Positions 17,211 to 25,109 of a stretch of 64,000 bases of DNA are shown one piece after another. The stretch covers positions 248,001-312,000 of the forward strand of contig NZ_NWUS01000002.1 in NCBI RefSeq assembly GCF_014048475.1, read 5' to 3'. The notes under the pieces are model-generated. The model had not been told where the DNA came from. It saw only the letters and a program-made list of their open reading frames with translations, and did not search any database. Both the position numbers and the translations under genes were made by a program. Numbering within the stretch: the first letter of the stretch is position 1; every line of letters begins with the position of its first letter. The DNA comes from Bombella favorum (GTDB lineage Bacteria; Pseudomonadota; Alphaproteobacteria; Acetobacterales; Acetobacteraceae).

Positions 17211-20200
17211 ATGCATCAATTCACATTTCTAAAGACCGATTTCCCAATCATCTACAAATACGCCACAAAAGCTGAACAGGCAGCACTCTCCGACCCACGA
17301 GGGGCCTGCTTTTGGGCACGGCTGGCACTAGAGACTACCATCAAATGGCTCTACACAAATGAACCATTCCTTGCTCAGGAAAACCTGATTCTTCGGGAAA
17401 CAACCCTTGCCCAGAAACTCAGTACCGATTCATTCTACCAGCTTGTCGGCCCCACCCTGGCCTACAAGGCACGCTATGTGAAAGATCAAGGGAACCGTGC
17501 CGCCCATGACCATAAACCCATTACACGGCATGATTCCACATCGACAGTCAGCGAATTTTTTCACATCGCCTACTGGCTGGCCCGCACCTATAGCCGTTCG
17601 GCAAAACCTGCCGAAACCCTGCAGTTCGACCCCACAAAACTAGAAGAAACGCTCACCATCACCTCTTCCACTGTCAGCCAAATACAAGAAATGCGGCAAG
17701 AACTGGACAAGGAAGAACAACTCCGCCGGGAAGCAGAAAAAAAACAGATTGAGTCCGAAGAAGGTCGCAGAAAAGCAGAAGAAGAACTTGCTATCATCCG
17801 TGCAGAGGTAGAAGCATTACGCCTCGCCAGCCAGAAAGTACCAGACCGGCACAATTATGACGAAGCAACGACCCGCAGCCTTCTCATTGACCTTCTGCTA
17901 AAAGAAGCAGGCTGGTCACTGGAGGGAGCCGATGATAAGGAGTTCCCGGTTGCGGGGATGCCCAACAGCAGCGGTCAGGGACGTGTGGATTACGTCCTCT
18001 GGGGGGATGATGGCAAACCGCTCGCGCTCGTAGAAGCCAAATCAACCCGCAAAAACGCAAAAGCAGGCCAGCATCAGGCAAAACTGTATGCTGACTGCCT
18101 CGAAAAAACCTACGGCCAGCGTCCCCTCATCTTCTACACGAACGGTTATGAGCATTGGCTGTGGGATGACCACACATATCCCCCGCGGCAGGTGGAAGGC
18201 TTCTTCAAGAAAGATGAAATAGAGCGCATCATCCAGCGCCGTCAGACCTGCCGTCCTCTCGCCGAAATTCCAGCCTCCACGAAAATCGTGGACCGCTTCT
18301 ATCAGATACGGGCCATCGGCCGCGTTGGCGAAAGTTTTGAGCAGGATCACCGGCGCAAGGCACTACTCGTCATGGCAACTGGTACGGGCAAGACCCGCAC
18401 GACAATTGCCCTGATTGATCAGCTCATGCGTGCCAACAGGATACGGAATGTCCTGTTTCTAGCCGACCGTATTGCCCTTGTTGAGCAGGCAGAACGGGCC
18501 TTCAGAGAGCACCTGCCTACGGCTCCTCTTGCCAATCTTCTCAAAATATCACGCAGCTCCACCAATACGATTACAGGGGCGCATGTCATTTTTTCCACTT
18601 ACCAGAGCATGATCAGCAAGCTGGAGGAGATGGACGGTGATATCCGCCGCTTCGGCCCTGGTCATTTCGACCTCATCATTGTCGATGAAGCACACCGCTC
18701 CATCTACCGCAAATATAAGGCCCTTTTTTCCTATTTTGACAGTCTTCTGCTCGGCCTGACTGCTACACCCCGCGATGAAATCGACCGCGACACCTATCAA
18801 CTTTTTGACCTGAAAACGGGCACGCCGACAGATGTCTATGACCTGGAAGACGCCATTGCAGATAAGATGCTTGTCCCGCCGGAAGGGATCGCCGTCTCGC
18901 TTCGTCTCCCCCGGGATGGGCTACGTTACGATGAGCTAAGTGATGAAGAAAAAGAACAATGGGCAGCTCTGGAATGGGGTGATGAAGGCAACTTACCCAC
19001 TCAGCTGGAAGGCAGTGATTTCAATAAATCCATCTTCAATGCCGATACGATTGATCTCGTCATCGAACAGCTCATGACAGAAGGCATCCATGTAGAGAAT
19101 GGCAACAAACTGGGCAAAACCATCATCTTTGCCCGCTCCAGTCGCCACGCCCAAGCCATCATAGACCGCTTCAATGTCAATTATCCGGAACTAAAGGGCC
19201 ATTTTGCCCAACAGATTGACTATTCCATCTCCCACGCTCAAAGCCTGATTGACGATTTCTCCAAATCCGACAGTAATCCTCAAATCGCAGTCTCAGTGGA
19301 TATGCTGGATACAGGCATCGACATCCCAGAAATCGTCAATCTGGTATTCTTCCGCCCCGTTTACTCTCATACGAAGTTCTGGCAGATGATCGGAAGGGGA
19401 ACACGACTGTGCCCCGATCTCTTTGGCCCCGGTAAAGACAAGACCTGCTTCCGCATCTTTGACTATTACGACAATCTGAAAACATTCAACACGGAACTGA
19501 AACGCCCTGCAGTCGCCCTACAACCTTCCCTGAATGAACGTCTGTTCTGCTCACGGCTGGATTTACTTGCCGCCCTTGAAACGACACAGAACCAACACAC
19601 TACTCTACAAAACAGCCTGAAAACCCGCCTGCGCAACGAAGTGCAGGCCCTGAACCCCAATAATGTCCTTGTACGCCCCCACCTTCGTGTTCTGGAGCAC
19701 TTCCAGTCTGACGATGCGTGGGCCACCCTGAGCGCCGAGGATCGTACAGTTCTGGCAGATGACCTGGCAGCTCTCCCCACCGCCTTCCGTGAACCGGAAG
19801 ACAATCTGCCTGCCAAACAGTTCGATCTTCTCATAATACGGGGACAACTGGCCTTACTGCAAAAAGCAGCCAGTTTTGTCGGTATCCAGAAACAGATATG
19901 TCAGGTTGCCTCCGCTTTGGAGGGGCTTGCCAACATCCCCCTCGTCAAACACGAACTGCCTCTGATCAATAAGCTACAGGATGCCGCATGGTGGGAAGGT
20001 ATCACTGTCGACATGCTGGAAGATGTGCGCTGCCGTCTCCGGACACTCGTCCAACTCATTGAGACAAAAACCAACCCCATATTATATACCTCTTTTCAGG
20101 ATGAACGCGGCCCATCAGAGGCAGTGTCTCTGACACTTACTAACACAAGTGTCGATAAAAACCGTTTCAAACGACAGGTCCGGAAGTTTCTTGATACCCA

Positions 20201-20648
20201 TCTTGACCATGCAAGCCTCCTGAAAATCCGCCGTGGCGAACCTTTGACACAACAGGACCTCCAGGCACTCGAACAGCTCCTGCAACAGGGCGATCTGGCC
20301 ATGGATGACACCGTACGGGCAGATATAGAAGCAGAAGGTGGCCTCGTACGCTTTCTTCGTTCTCTAACGGGATTGGACCGTGTTTATGCCCGTCGGGCTT
20401 TCGACAATTTCATCCAGAGCCACCAGCCACTGACAGCCGATCAGATTGAGTTTCTGGAACTTGTCATCAGCAGTCTCTGTGAAAATGGCTTCCTGTCTCC
20501 TACTACTCTATTTGAAAGCCCCTTTACCGACATCAACATGCACGGCATCAGCGGATTGTTTGGTAAGGAAGAGACTCAAACCCTCCTTTCCATCGTCCGT
20601 TCATTTGAGCTTGTCACGGACAAAACTACTACTGCATCTCAACCGTAA
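17211..20648 (+). CDS. hsdR: Type I restriction endonuclease subunit HsdR
   Basis: A protein of 1145 residues. The first 115 residues resemble a DUF4145-type domain (FWARLALETTIKWLY, RYVKDQGNRAAHD). A charged coiled coil follows (about 155-215). Next comes the PD-(D/E)XK nuclease (VDYVLWG with Asp260, VEAKSTRK with Glu275 and Lys277). The helicase part has Walker A GTGKT at 391-395, DEAH at 492-495, and the GTRLCPD region further on. The C-terminal helical part binds the methylase. The enzyme translocates DNA with ATP and cuts unmodified DNA. It lies 51 bases after hsdS in the same direction. All key motifs are present, so the system should be active. Confidence 0.93.
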   Translation: MHQFTFLKTDFPIIYKYATKAEQAALSDPRGACFWARLALETTIKWLYTNEPFLAQENLILRETTLAQKLSTDSFYQLVGPTLAYKARYVKDQGNRAAHDHKPITRHDSTSTVSEFFHIAYWLARTYSRSAKPAETLQFDPTKLEETLTITSSTVSQIQEMRQELDKEEQLRREAEKKQIESEEGRRKAEEELAIIRAEVEALRLASQKVPDRHNYDEATTRSLLIDLLLKEAGWSLEGADDKEFPVAGMPNSSGQGRVDYVLWGDDGKPLALVEAKSTRKNAKAGQHQAKLYADCLEKTYGQRPLIFYTNGYEHWLWDDHTYPPRQVEGFFKKDEIERIIQRRQTCRPLAEIPASTKIVDRFYQIRAIGRVGESFEQDHRRKALLVMATGTGKTRTTIALIDQLMRANRIRNVLFLADRIALVEQAERAFREHLPTAPLANLLKISRSSTNTITGAHVIFSTYQSMISKLEEMDGDIRRFGPGHFDLIIVDEAHRSIYRKYKALFSYFDSLLLGLTATPRDEIDRDTYQLFDLKTGTPTDVYDLEDAIADKMLVPPEGIAVSLRLPRDGLRYDELSDEEKEQWAALEWGDEGNLPTQLEGSDFNKSIFNADTIDLVIEQLMTEGIHVENGNKLGKTIIFARSSRHAQAIIDRFNVNYPELKGHFAQQIDYSISHAQSLIDDFSKSDSNPQIAVSVDMLDTGIDIPEIVNLVFFRPVYSHTKFWQMIGRGTRLCPDLFGPGKDKTCFRIFDYYDNLKTFNTELKRPAVALQPSLNERLFCSRLDLLAALETTQNQHTTLQNSLKTRLRNEVQALNPNNVLVRPHLRVLEHFQSDDAWATLSAEDRTVLADDLAALPTAFREPEDNLPAKQFDLLIIRGQLALLQKAASFVGIQKQICQVASALEGLANIPLVKHELPLINKLQDAAWWEGITVDMLEDVRCRLRTLVQLIETKTNPILYTSFQDERGPSEAVSLTLTNTSVDKNRFKRQVRKFLDTHLDHASLLKIRRGEPLTQQDLQALEQLLQQGDLAMDDTVRADIEAEGGLVRFLRSLTGLDRVYARRAFDNFIQSHQPLTADQIEFLELVISSLCENGFLSPTTLFESPFTDINMHGISGLFGKEETQTLLSIVRSFELVTDKTTTASQP

Positions 20649-20663
20649 AATGGATATGTCAAA

Positions 20664-20695
20664 GGGACCAATAGCCCAAGGCTGCCATTGGTCCC
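20664..20695. terminator. Hairpin after hsdR and tRNA-Tyr
   Basis: Arms GGGACCAAT (20664-20672) and ATTGGTCCC (20687-20695) are perfect, with a smaller AGCC/GGCT pair inside the loop. There is only TTTG after it on the minus strand and no T-run on the plus strand. It may end hsdR transcripts, tRNA-Tyr transcripts or both. Confidence 0.5.
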
Positions 20696-20811
20696 CTGCA
20701 TAAATCAAAACAACTGGGCACCAGTCTCTAATCCTCACAACAGGACAGACCAATCACCCCTCCACGAGGAAGGACTGCAACATAACAATCAACTTTTCAG
20801 GGAAAACATCC

Positions 20812-20897
20812 TGGTGGAGGGGGTTGGATTCGAACCAACGTAGGCGTACGCCAGCGGATTTACAGTCCGCCCCCTTTAGCCACTCGGGCACCCCTCC
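20812..20897 (-). tRNA. tRNA-Tyr (anticodon GTA)
   Basis: Read on the minus strand, GGAGGGG pairs with CCCCTCC in the acceptor stem, with an encoded CCA end. The anticodon loop reads CTGTAAA with GTA, and the T-arm has GGTTCGAATCC. The long variable arm of 86-base class II tRNAs is present, which fits Tyr in bacteria. The 3' end faces the restriction-modification genes, so it could have served as an integration site. Confidence 0.97.
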
Positions 20898-20914
20898 GAA
20901 CTCAGGATGTGCGT

Positions 20915-20943
20915 GTGATAATACGCATTTCTTACTATGTCAA
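20915..20943 (-). promoter_or_regulatory. Probable tRNA-Tyr promoter
   Basis: On the minus strand, TTGACA (20938-20943) is followed after 17 bases by TATCAC (20915-20920), placing the start of transcription a few bases before the tRNA 5' end. A TATTAT at 14 bases is the alternative -10. It overlaps the region upstream of the divergent rlmB start. Confidence 0.5.
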
Positions 20944-20972
20944 TGCGATCAAGAAAGATTATACAAAGGATT

Positions 20973-21776
20973 ATGGCTAGAAAATCATCCTCCCGCCGTG
21001 TGGCACTGCCCGAGGCGCAAAATCTCTCCCGCAACCGCTCCCGCCGCAGCACAACCAAACACGGAGCCCCCGCTACTGGTAAAGGCTACTGGATCTACGG
21101 CCAGCATGCCGTGGAGGCTGCCCTCCTGAATCCAGCACGAATCATCTATAGCCTTCTTGCTACGAAAGAAGCCGCAGACTCCCTGCCCGACACAGCACAT
21201 CAGCCCCGCATCGTCAGCCGGGAAGAGCTGGATGCCCTCTGCGGCAAGGACGCCGTGCATCAGGGCGTCTGCCTAAATGTCGAACCGCTGGAAAACCCCG
21301 CCATTGTGGATGTCATCGACCGCCCCGGCCCCATTCTGGTGCTGGATCAGGTCACAGACCCTCGCAACATTGGGGCCATCTTGCGCTCGGCCGCTGCCTT
21401 CGGGGCCGCTGCCCTCCTAGTGCAGGACCGCCATACGCCCGATGAAACCGGCACCATGGCCAAGGCTGCCTCTGGCGGGCTAGACGTCGTGCCCATCATC
21501 CGGGAAACCAACATCTCCCGTGCTTTGCAAGGACTGCAAAAAGCCGGATTCTGGGTTGTCGGGCTGGATGCAGGCGGCACAAGACTGGACCGTAATCAGC
21601 TCGGCGACCGCCGTATCGCTCTGGTTCTGGGGGCCGAGGGGGCCGGTCTGCGCCGCCTGACACGGGAAACCTGCGATGAGATCGCCTCAATCTACATGTC
21701 CGGCCCGATGGAGAGCCTGAACGTCTCCAACGCTTCCGCCGTAGCCCTGTACGAGCTGACCCGCCCGCTGGACTAA
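20973..21776 (+). CDS. rlmB: 23S rRNA 2'-O-ribose methyltransferase RlmB (SpoU/TrmH family)
   Basis: A protein of 267 residues from ATG 20973. A basic N-terminus (ARKSSSRR, RNRSRRS) precedes the substrate-binding domain (WIYGQHAVEAALLNP). The SPOUT domain carries the three knot motifs: LDQVTDPRNIGAILRSAAAFG, ALVLGAEGAGLRRLTRE and MESLNVSNASAVALYE. The family methylates G2251 in the peptidyl-transferase loop of 23S rRNA; some members act on tRNA G18 instead. The frame extends upstream to an ATG at 20943 and a start near 20937, but those bases overlap the promoter of tRNA-Tyr, so 20973 is preferred. Confidence 0.88.
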   Translation: MARKSSSRRVALPEAQNLSRNRSRRSTTKHGAPATGKGYWIYGQHAVEAALLNPARIIYSLLATKEAADSLPDTAHQPRIVSREELDALCGKDAVHQGVCLNVEPLENPAIVDVIDRPGPILVLDQVTDPRNIGAILRSAAAFGAAALLVQDRHTPDETGTMAKAASGGLDVVPIIRETNISRALQGLQKAGFWVVGLDAGGTRLDRNQLGDRRIALVLGAEGAGLRRLTRETCDEIASIYMSGPMESLNVSNASAVALYELTRPLD

Positions 21777-21786
21777 TACCCTCCTA

Positions 21787-21826
21787 CAAAAAAAGGGGTG
21801 GGACCGGAAATACCAGTCACCACCCC
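21787..21826 (-). terminator. Terminator of the Old Yellow Enzyme gene
   Basis: On the minus strand a GGGGTGGTGAC arm pairs with GTCCCACCCC with one bulge, followed by seven T. It lies 25 bases past the stop of the reductase gene and 10 bases after convergent rlmB. Confidence 0.75.
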
Positions 21827-21851
21827 GCCTTCAGGCGATATTATCAGCCCA

Positions 21852-22937
21852 TCACTTGGCGAACGGATAATCCGTATAGCCCTTGGCTCCAATCGGGCCG
21901 TACCATGTCGCCATGTCATCATCCTGAAACGGCAGATCATCCTTCAGGCGACGCACAAGGTCCGGATTCGCAATGTAAGCACGACCAAAGCTGATAGCAT
22001 CAGCCTTACCCTCCGCCACGGCCTTCAGGGCTTCATCCCGTGTATATTCCTGATTCAGCACCAGCGGACGGGTAAAGACCTTGCGAATTTCCGGTGACAG
22101 TTTCGGCTGATCGGTAGCACCACCAAAAGTAAACGTGCTGGACGGGTTGGATTCACGGAGTTCCAGCCATGCCACACCCAGATCATTCAGCATCTTTGCT
22201 GCCGGAATGAAAACAGCCTCCGGATTGCTGTCCACCGTGCCCTGCACCTCCCCATTGGGAGAGAGGCGGACGCCAACATGCTCGGCCCCAATTTCCTTGA
22301 TGACAGCTTCCGTCACCTCACGCAGCAGGCGCAGGCGGTTCTCAACAGACCCGCCGTAAGCGTCCGTCCGGTGATTAGTGCTGTCCCGCAGGAACTCATC
22401 CAGCAGATAGCCATTGGCAGAATGAATCTGCACACCATCAAAACCGGCCTTCATCGCATTGCGGGCCGCATGGGCATAGCTTTCCACAATCCCCGGAATC
22501 TCATCCAGACGCAGCGCACGGGCTTCCTCATAAGGGGCCTTGCCCTCATAAGTATGAATATGCCCCGGTGCCGTTGAGGGAGACGGTGCCACTGGCTGCT
22601 CGCCTGTAACGGAGGAATGAACCATCCGCCCCATGTGCCAGAGCTGGCAGACAATCTTGCCGCCCTTCTCGTGCACGGCATCGGTAACGGCCTTCCAGCC
22701 CTTCACCTGCTCCTCATTCCAGATACCCGTGGCATAGGCCCAGCCAAGACCCTGACGGGAAATACCCACCGCCTCGGAGATAATCAGGCCAGCACTTGCT
22801 CGTTGAGCATAATACTCTGCCATGATGGATGTCGGTACGGCATCTTTGCCTGCCCGTGACCGTGTAAGCGGTGCCATGACGACACGATTCGCCGCCTTGA
22901 TGGACCCAAAGGAAATAGTGTCAAAAAGTGTTGGCAT
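21852..22937 (-). CDS. Alkene reductase of the Old Yellow Enzyme family, NemA-like
   Basis: A TIM-barrel flavoprotein of 361 residues. It has the family start (PTLFDTISFGSIKAANRVVM, then APLTRSR), the active-site region GVQIHSANGYLLDEFLRDSTNHRTDAYGG broken here only by flavin-contact residues, and the late SFGRAYIANPDLVRRL. NemA-type enzymes use FMN and NADPH to reduce activated alkenes, N-ethylmaleimide and nitro compounds. The start at 22937 follows AGGAG; the frame extends upstream to 22988 without support. It is divergent from an ArsR-type regulator with an operator-like palindrome between them, the usual layout for electrophile-induced reductases. Confidence 0.92.
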   Translation of the reverse strand: MPTLFDTISFGSIKAANRVVMAPLTRSRAGKDAVPTSIMAEYYAQRASAGLIISEAVGISRQGLGWAYATGIWNEEQVKGWKAVTDAVHEKGGKIVCQLWHMGRMVHSSVTGEQPVAPSPSTAPGHIHTYEGKAPYEEARALRLDEIPGIVESYAHAARNAMKAGFDGVQIHSANGYLLDEFLRDSTNHRTDAYGGSVENRLRLLREVTEAVIKEIGAEHVGVRLSPNGEVQGTVDSNPEAVFIPAAKMLNDLGVAWLELRESNPSSTFTFGGATDQPKLSPEIRKVFTRPLVLNQEYTRDEALKAVAEGKADAISFGRAYIANPDLVRRLKDDLPFQDDDMATWYGPIGAKGYTDYPFAK

Positions 22938-23031
22938 GGTGTTTTCTCCTAAAAAACATAACCAGGCAGATAACGGAGACGGAGACACACAGTGTCACCG
23001 CTCGTTCTTCTCAAACGCTAACACTTCCTTT

Positions 23032-23068
23032 TTGTTCTATCAACATAGAACAATAAAATTTGTTCCAT
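23032..23068. promoter_or_regulatory. Operator-like palindrome between reductase and ArsR genes
   Basis: TTGTTCTAT (23032-23040) and its exact reverse complement ATAGAACAA (23045-23053) are four bases apart. A third half-site with one mismatch, TTGTTCCAT, lies at 23060-23068. It lies about 95 bases upstream of the reductase start and 52 upstream of the regulator, so it is the likely binding site of the adjacent ArsR-type protein. Confidence 0.7.
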
Positions 23069-23088
23069 ATAAATAAAACTATAAAACC

Positions 23089-23117
23089 TTGACAAAATGC
23101 CCCGGAACTCCCGATAC
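23089..23117 (+). promoter_or_regulatory. Possible arsR-type gene promoter, very close to the start codon
   Basis: TTGACA at 23089-23094 is followed 17 bases later by CGATAC (or GATACA at 18). Transcription would then begin at or next to the ATG at 23120/23126, and no ribosome binding site is visible, so the mRNA may be leaderless. Confidence 0.35.
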
Positions 23118-23119
23118 AC

Positions 23120-23452
23120 ATGACCATGGCTGTGCTGTATCACCACCCCGTCCCGGAAGACATCACCCTCCTGCCCCTCCTGCGGGCCGTAGCAGACCCC
23201 GTGCGTCTAGGCATCATCTGCCATCTGCACAGTCTGGGCGAAGCTAACTGCACGACCCTTCTGCGTGGCAGGCCAAAGTCCAGCATGTCGCATCATTTTC
23301 AGGTCCTGCGAGAGGCCGGCATCCTGCACACCCGTGTGGAAGGGGTCCAGCACCACAACACACTCCGTCTTGATGTGTTGGAAGAACGCTTCCCCGGCCT
23401 GATGGCCTCCATCCTGCGGGAATGTCCTACCTCTCTACCAGAGAACGGCTGA
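23120..23452 (+). CDS. ArsR-family winged-helix repressor
   Basis: A protein of 110 residues covering one winged helix-turn-helix: LLRAVADPVRLGIICHLHS, then the recognition helix KSSMSHHFQVLREAGIL and the wing VEGVQHHNTLRLD. ArsR-type proteins repress a neighbouring gene and leave DNA when a metal or reactive compound binds. Cys43 in the N-terminal half and Cys104 near the end are possible sensing residues; no metal-binding CxC motif is present, so redox or electrophile sensing is more likely. It is divergent from the Old Yellow Enzyme gene with a shared operator. The start may be ATG 23120 or 23126. Confidence 0.85.
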   Translation: MTMAVLYHHPVPEDITLLPLLRAVADPVRLGIICHLHSLGEANCTTLLRGRPKSSMSHHFQVLREAGILHTRVEGVQHHNTLRLDVLEERFPGLMASILRECPTSLPENG

Positions 23453-23486
23453 CCCACCGCCAGCCTATCCTCATGGCCTCATGCCA

Positions 23487-23897
23487 TCACCGTTCAGCAG
23501 GGCTTGCCACTGTCAGCTCTGCCACAAGGCGGGCCTGCTCTGGCTGCCAAAGCAGAATGCGGGCATTTCCCTGCTCATCCCGCAACGTAACGGCCAACGC
23601 ACCATCAGGGCGGGCCGTAACAGCCATGACCTGCTCACCCACATGACGAGGCAGTTTCAGCAAGGCTGGCCCTGCCAGTGACGATGGCCCCGCCATCGTC
23701 TGTACTGCAGCCGAAGGTGACGCCGAATGATTCATCATGCGATGGATGATGATCCCCACCAGCAGAACCGTCCCCAGAATAATCATCATCCCCATGATGA
23801 TGACAGCCGCCACCAGAGCTCTAGGGGTACGAGGCGGGTTCGACTCGCTGTTTTGTCCCGGCTCGACTAGATTAGGGGACATGTCCGACTCATTCAT
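23487..23897 (-). CDS. DUF6476-like single-span membrane protein
   Basis: A protein of 136 residues with a short polar N-terminus, one membrane helix (about 28-51, ALVAAVIIMGMMIILGTVLL) and a C-terminal periplasmic part with a beta-rich repeat-like pattern (VMAVTARPDGALAVTLRDEQ, RILLWQPEQARLVAEL). This is the plan of alphaproteobacterial DUF6476 proteins, which are often next to an RluD-type gene as here. Their function is unknown. The start at 23897 (GGGAGA upstream) overlaps the start of the divergent rluD by 17 bases; ATG 23882 is an alternative and shares its CATG with the rluD ATG. Confidence 0.65.
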   Translation of the reverse strand: MNESDMSPNLVEPGQNSESNPPRTPRALVAAVIIMGMMIILGTVLLVGIIIHRMMNHSASPSAAVQTMAGPSSLAGPALLKLPRHVGEQVMAVTARPDGALAVTLRDEQGNARILLWQPEQARLVAELTVASPAER

Positions 23898-24891
23898 TTC
23901 CGATTCTCTCCCAGCGGATGCACCCGCACTCTTCTCTTTCACCATCACGCACGAGCAAGCGGGGCAGCGGGCTGACCGTATGCTGGCCGATGCCATCGGC
24001 ACCCTGTCCCGCTCCCGTGTTAAAGCTCTGATCGAGACAGGGCACCTTACCTGCAACGGCACGCCCCGGCGAGACCCTGCCTTCACCCTGCGTGAGGGGA
24101 TGCAGCTAGAACTACGCCTCCCCCCGCCAGAACCCGCTCGCCCGCAAGCAGAAAGCATCCCTCTGGACATCCTCTTTGAGGATAGGGACCTCATTGTACT
24201 GGATAAACCAGCCGGACTGGTCGTGCATCCTGCCCCCGGCAATGAAACGGGCACTCTCGTCAACGCCCTTCTCGGCCATTGCGGGCCGGATTTTGAAGGC
24301 ATTGGCGGCGAGAAACGCCCCGGCATTGTCCACCGGCTGGACAAGGATACATCCGGCGTGATGGTCGTAGCCAAAACCCCACTCGCCCATGAGGCCCTAT
24401 CCGAGGCCTTTGCCAACCGCACAATGGAACGGGCTTATCTCGCTCTAACATGGGGTCTTCTTCCCCCCTCAGGCGAATTTGAAGGGGCCATCGGTCGCGA
24501 TAAGCGGGACCGCAAACGCATGGCTGTGGTCACCCAAGGCGGCAAGCACGCTCTGACACGTTTCACTACAAAAGAGACCTTCCATGCTGGTGTGTCCCTT
24601 GTGGAATGTCGGCTAGCAACCGGGCGAACCCATCAGATCCGTGTTCATCTCTCCCATAATGGGCACCCCCTACTGGGCGACCCGGTCTATCTGCGCCGTG
24701 TACCGGCTGCCGCTCGCAAACTACCCGTAGATGTACGCCACCAAGCCCTCGACTTCCCCCGGCAGGCTCTACATGCCGCCACGCTGGGTTTTATCCACCC
24801 ACGAACAAAGGAAGAACTGCATTTCTCCGCCCCTCTTCCAGACGATCTTCAAGCTCTGATAAGGGCTCTCTCGGAAGGGTGCCCCACATAA
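23881..24891 (+). CDS. rluD: RluA/RluD-family 23S rRNA pseudouridine synthase
   Basis: A protein of 336 residues. An S4 RNA-binding domain (about 18-75, GQRADRMLADAIGTLSRSRV) is followed by the synthase domain with HRLDKDTSGVMVVAKT; Asp154 is the catalytic residue. Later motifs (LATGRTHQIRVHLSHNGHPL, GDPVY) agree. RluD makes pseudouridines 1911, 1915 and 1917 in helix 69 of 23S rRNA; a related RluC-type target cannot be excluded. In alphaproteobacteria this gene commonly stands before rpoH, as here. The start codon overlaps the start of the divergent DUF6476-like gene, so its promoter must lie inside that gene. Confidence 0.9.
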   Translation: MSDSFISDSLPADAPALFSFTITHEQAGQRADRMLADAIGTLSRSRVKALIETGHLTCNGTPRRDPAFTLREGMQLELRLPPPEPARPQAESIPLDILFEDRDLIVLDKPAGLVVHPAPGNETGTLVNALLGHCGPDFEGIGGEKRPGIVHRLDKDTSGVMVVAKTPLAHEALSEAFANRTMERAYLALTWGLLPPSGEFEGAIGRDKRDRKRMAVVTQGGKHALTRFTTKETFHAGVSLVECRLATGRTHQIRVHLSHNGHPLLGDPVYLRRVPAAARKLPVDVRHQALDFPRQALHAATLGFIHPRTKEELHFSAPLPDDLQALIRALSEGCPT

Positions 24892-25109
24892 CTTTTTATT
24901 AAGTTTGACTTCCTGAATGAATCAATTAGAGAATTATAGGACAAGAAGCGTCCCATAAAGAATGAACATGTCTCTATTGCCATATTTGCGATAGAGATAC
25001 GAGCAGACCAGCATTAGGATGGACGGGCTGGTCTCATCGTTCCTGTGGTGGAGGGGCTGGTCCGGTTTACCTGCCTTTTCATCAGCCGGGTGCAAGGAGT
25101 CGAAATCGT
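24892..25109 (+). promoter_or_regulatory. rpoH upstream region with two hairpins
   Basis: TCTCTATTGC (24971-24980) pairs with GCGATAGAGA (24988-24997), ten pairs with one G-U and a 7-base loop. GACCAGC (25006-25012) pairs with GCTGGTC (25027-25033). Neither is followed by a T-run, so they look like leader RNA structure rather than terminators. AAGGAG lies about 12 bases before the rpoH start. Confidence 0.4.

Noticed and set aside
20812-20840. tRNA-Tyr 3' end duplicated at the other end of the defence block
   Set aside because: I searched by eye around 13.2-13.3 kb and 10.57 kb and saw no copy of the tRNA end, so attachment sites are not claimed.
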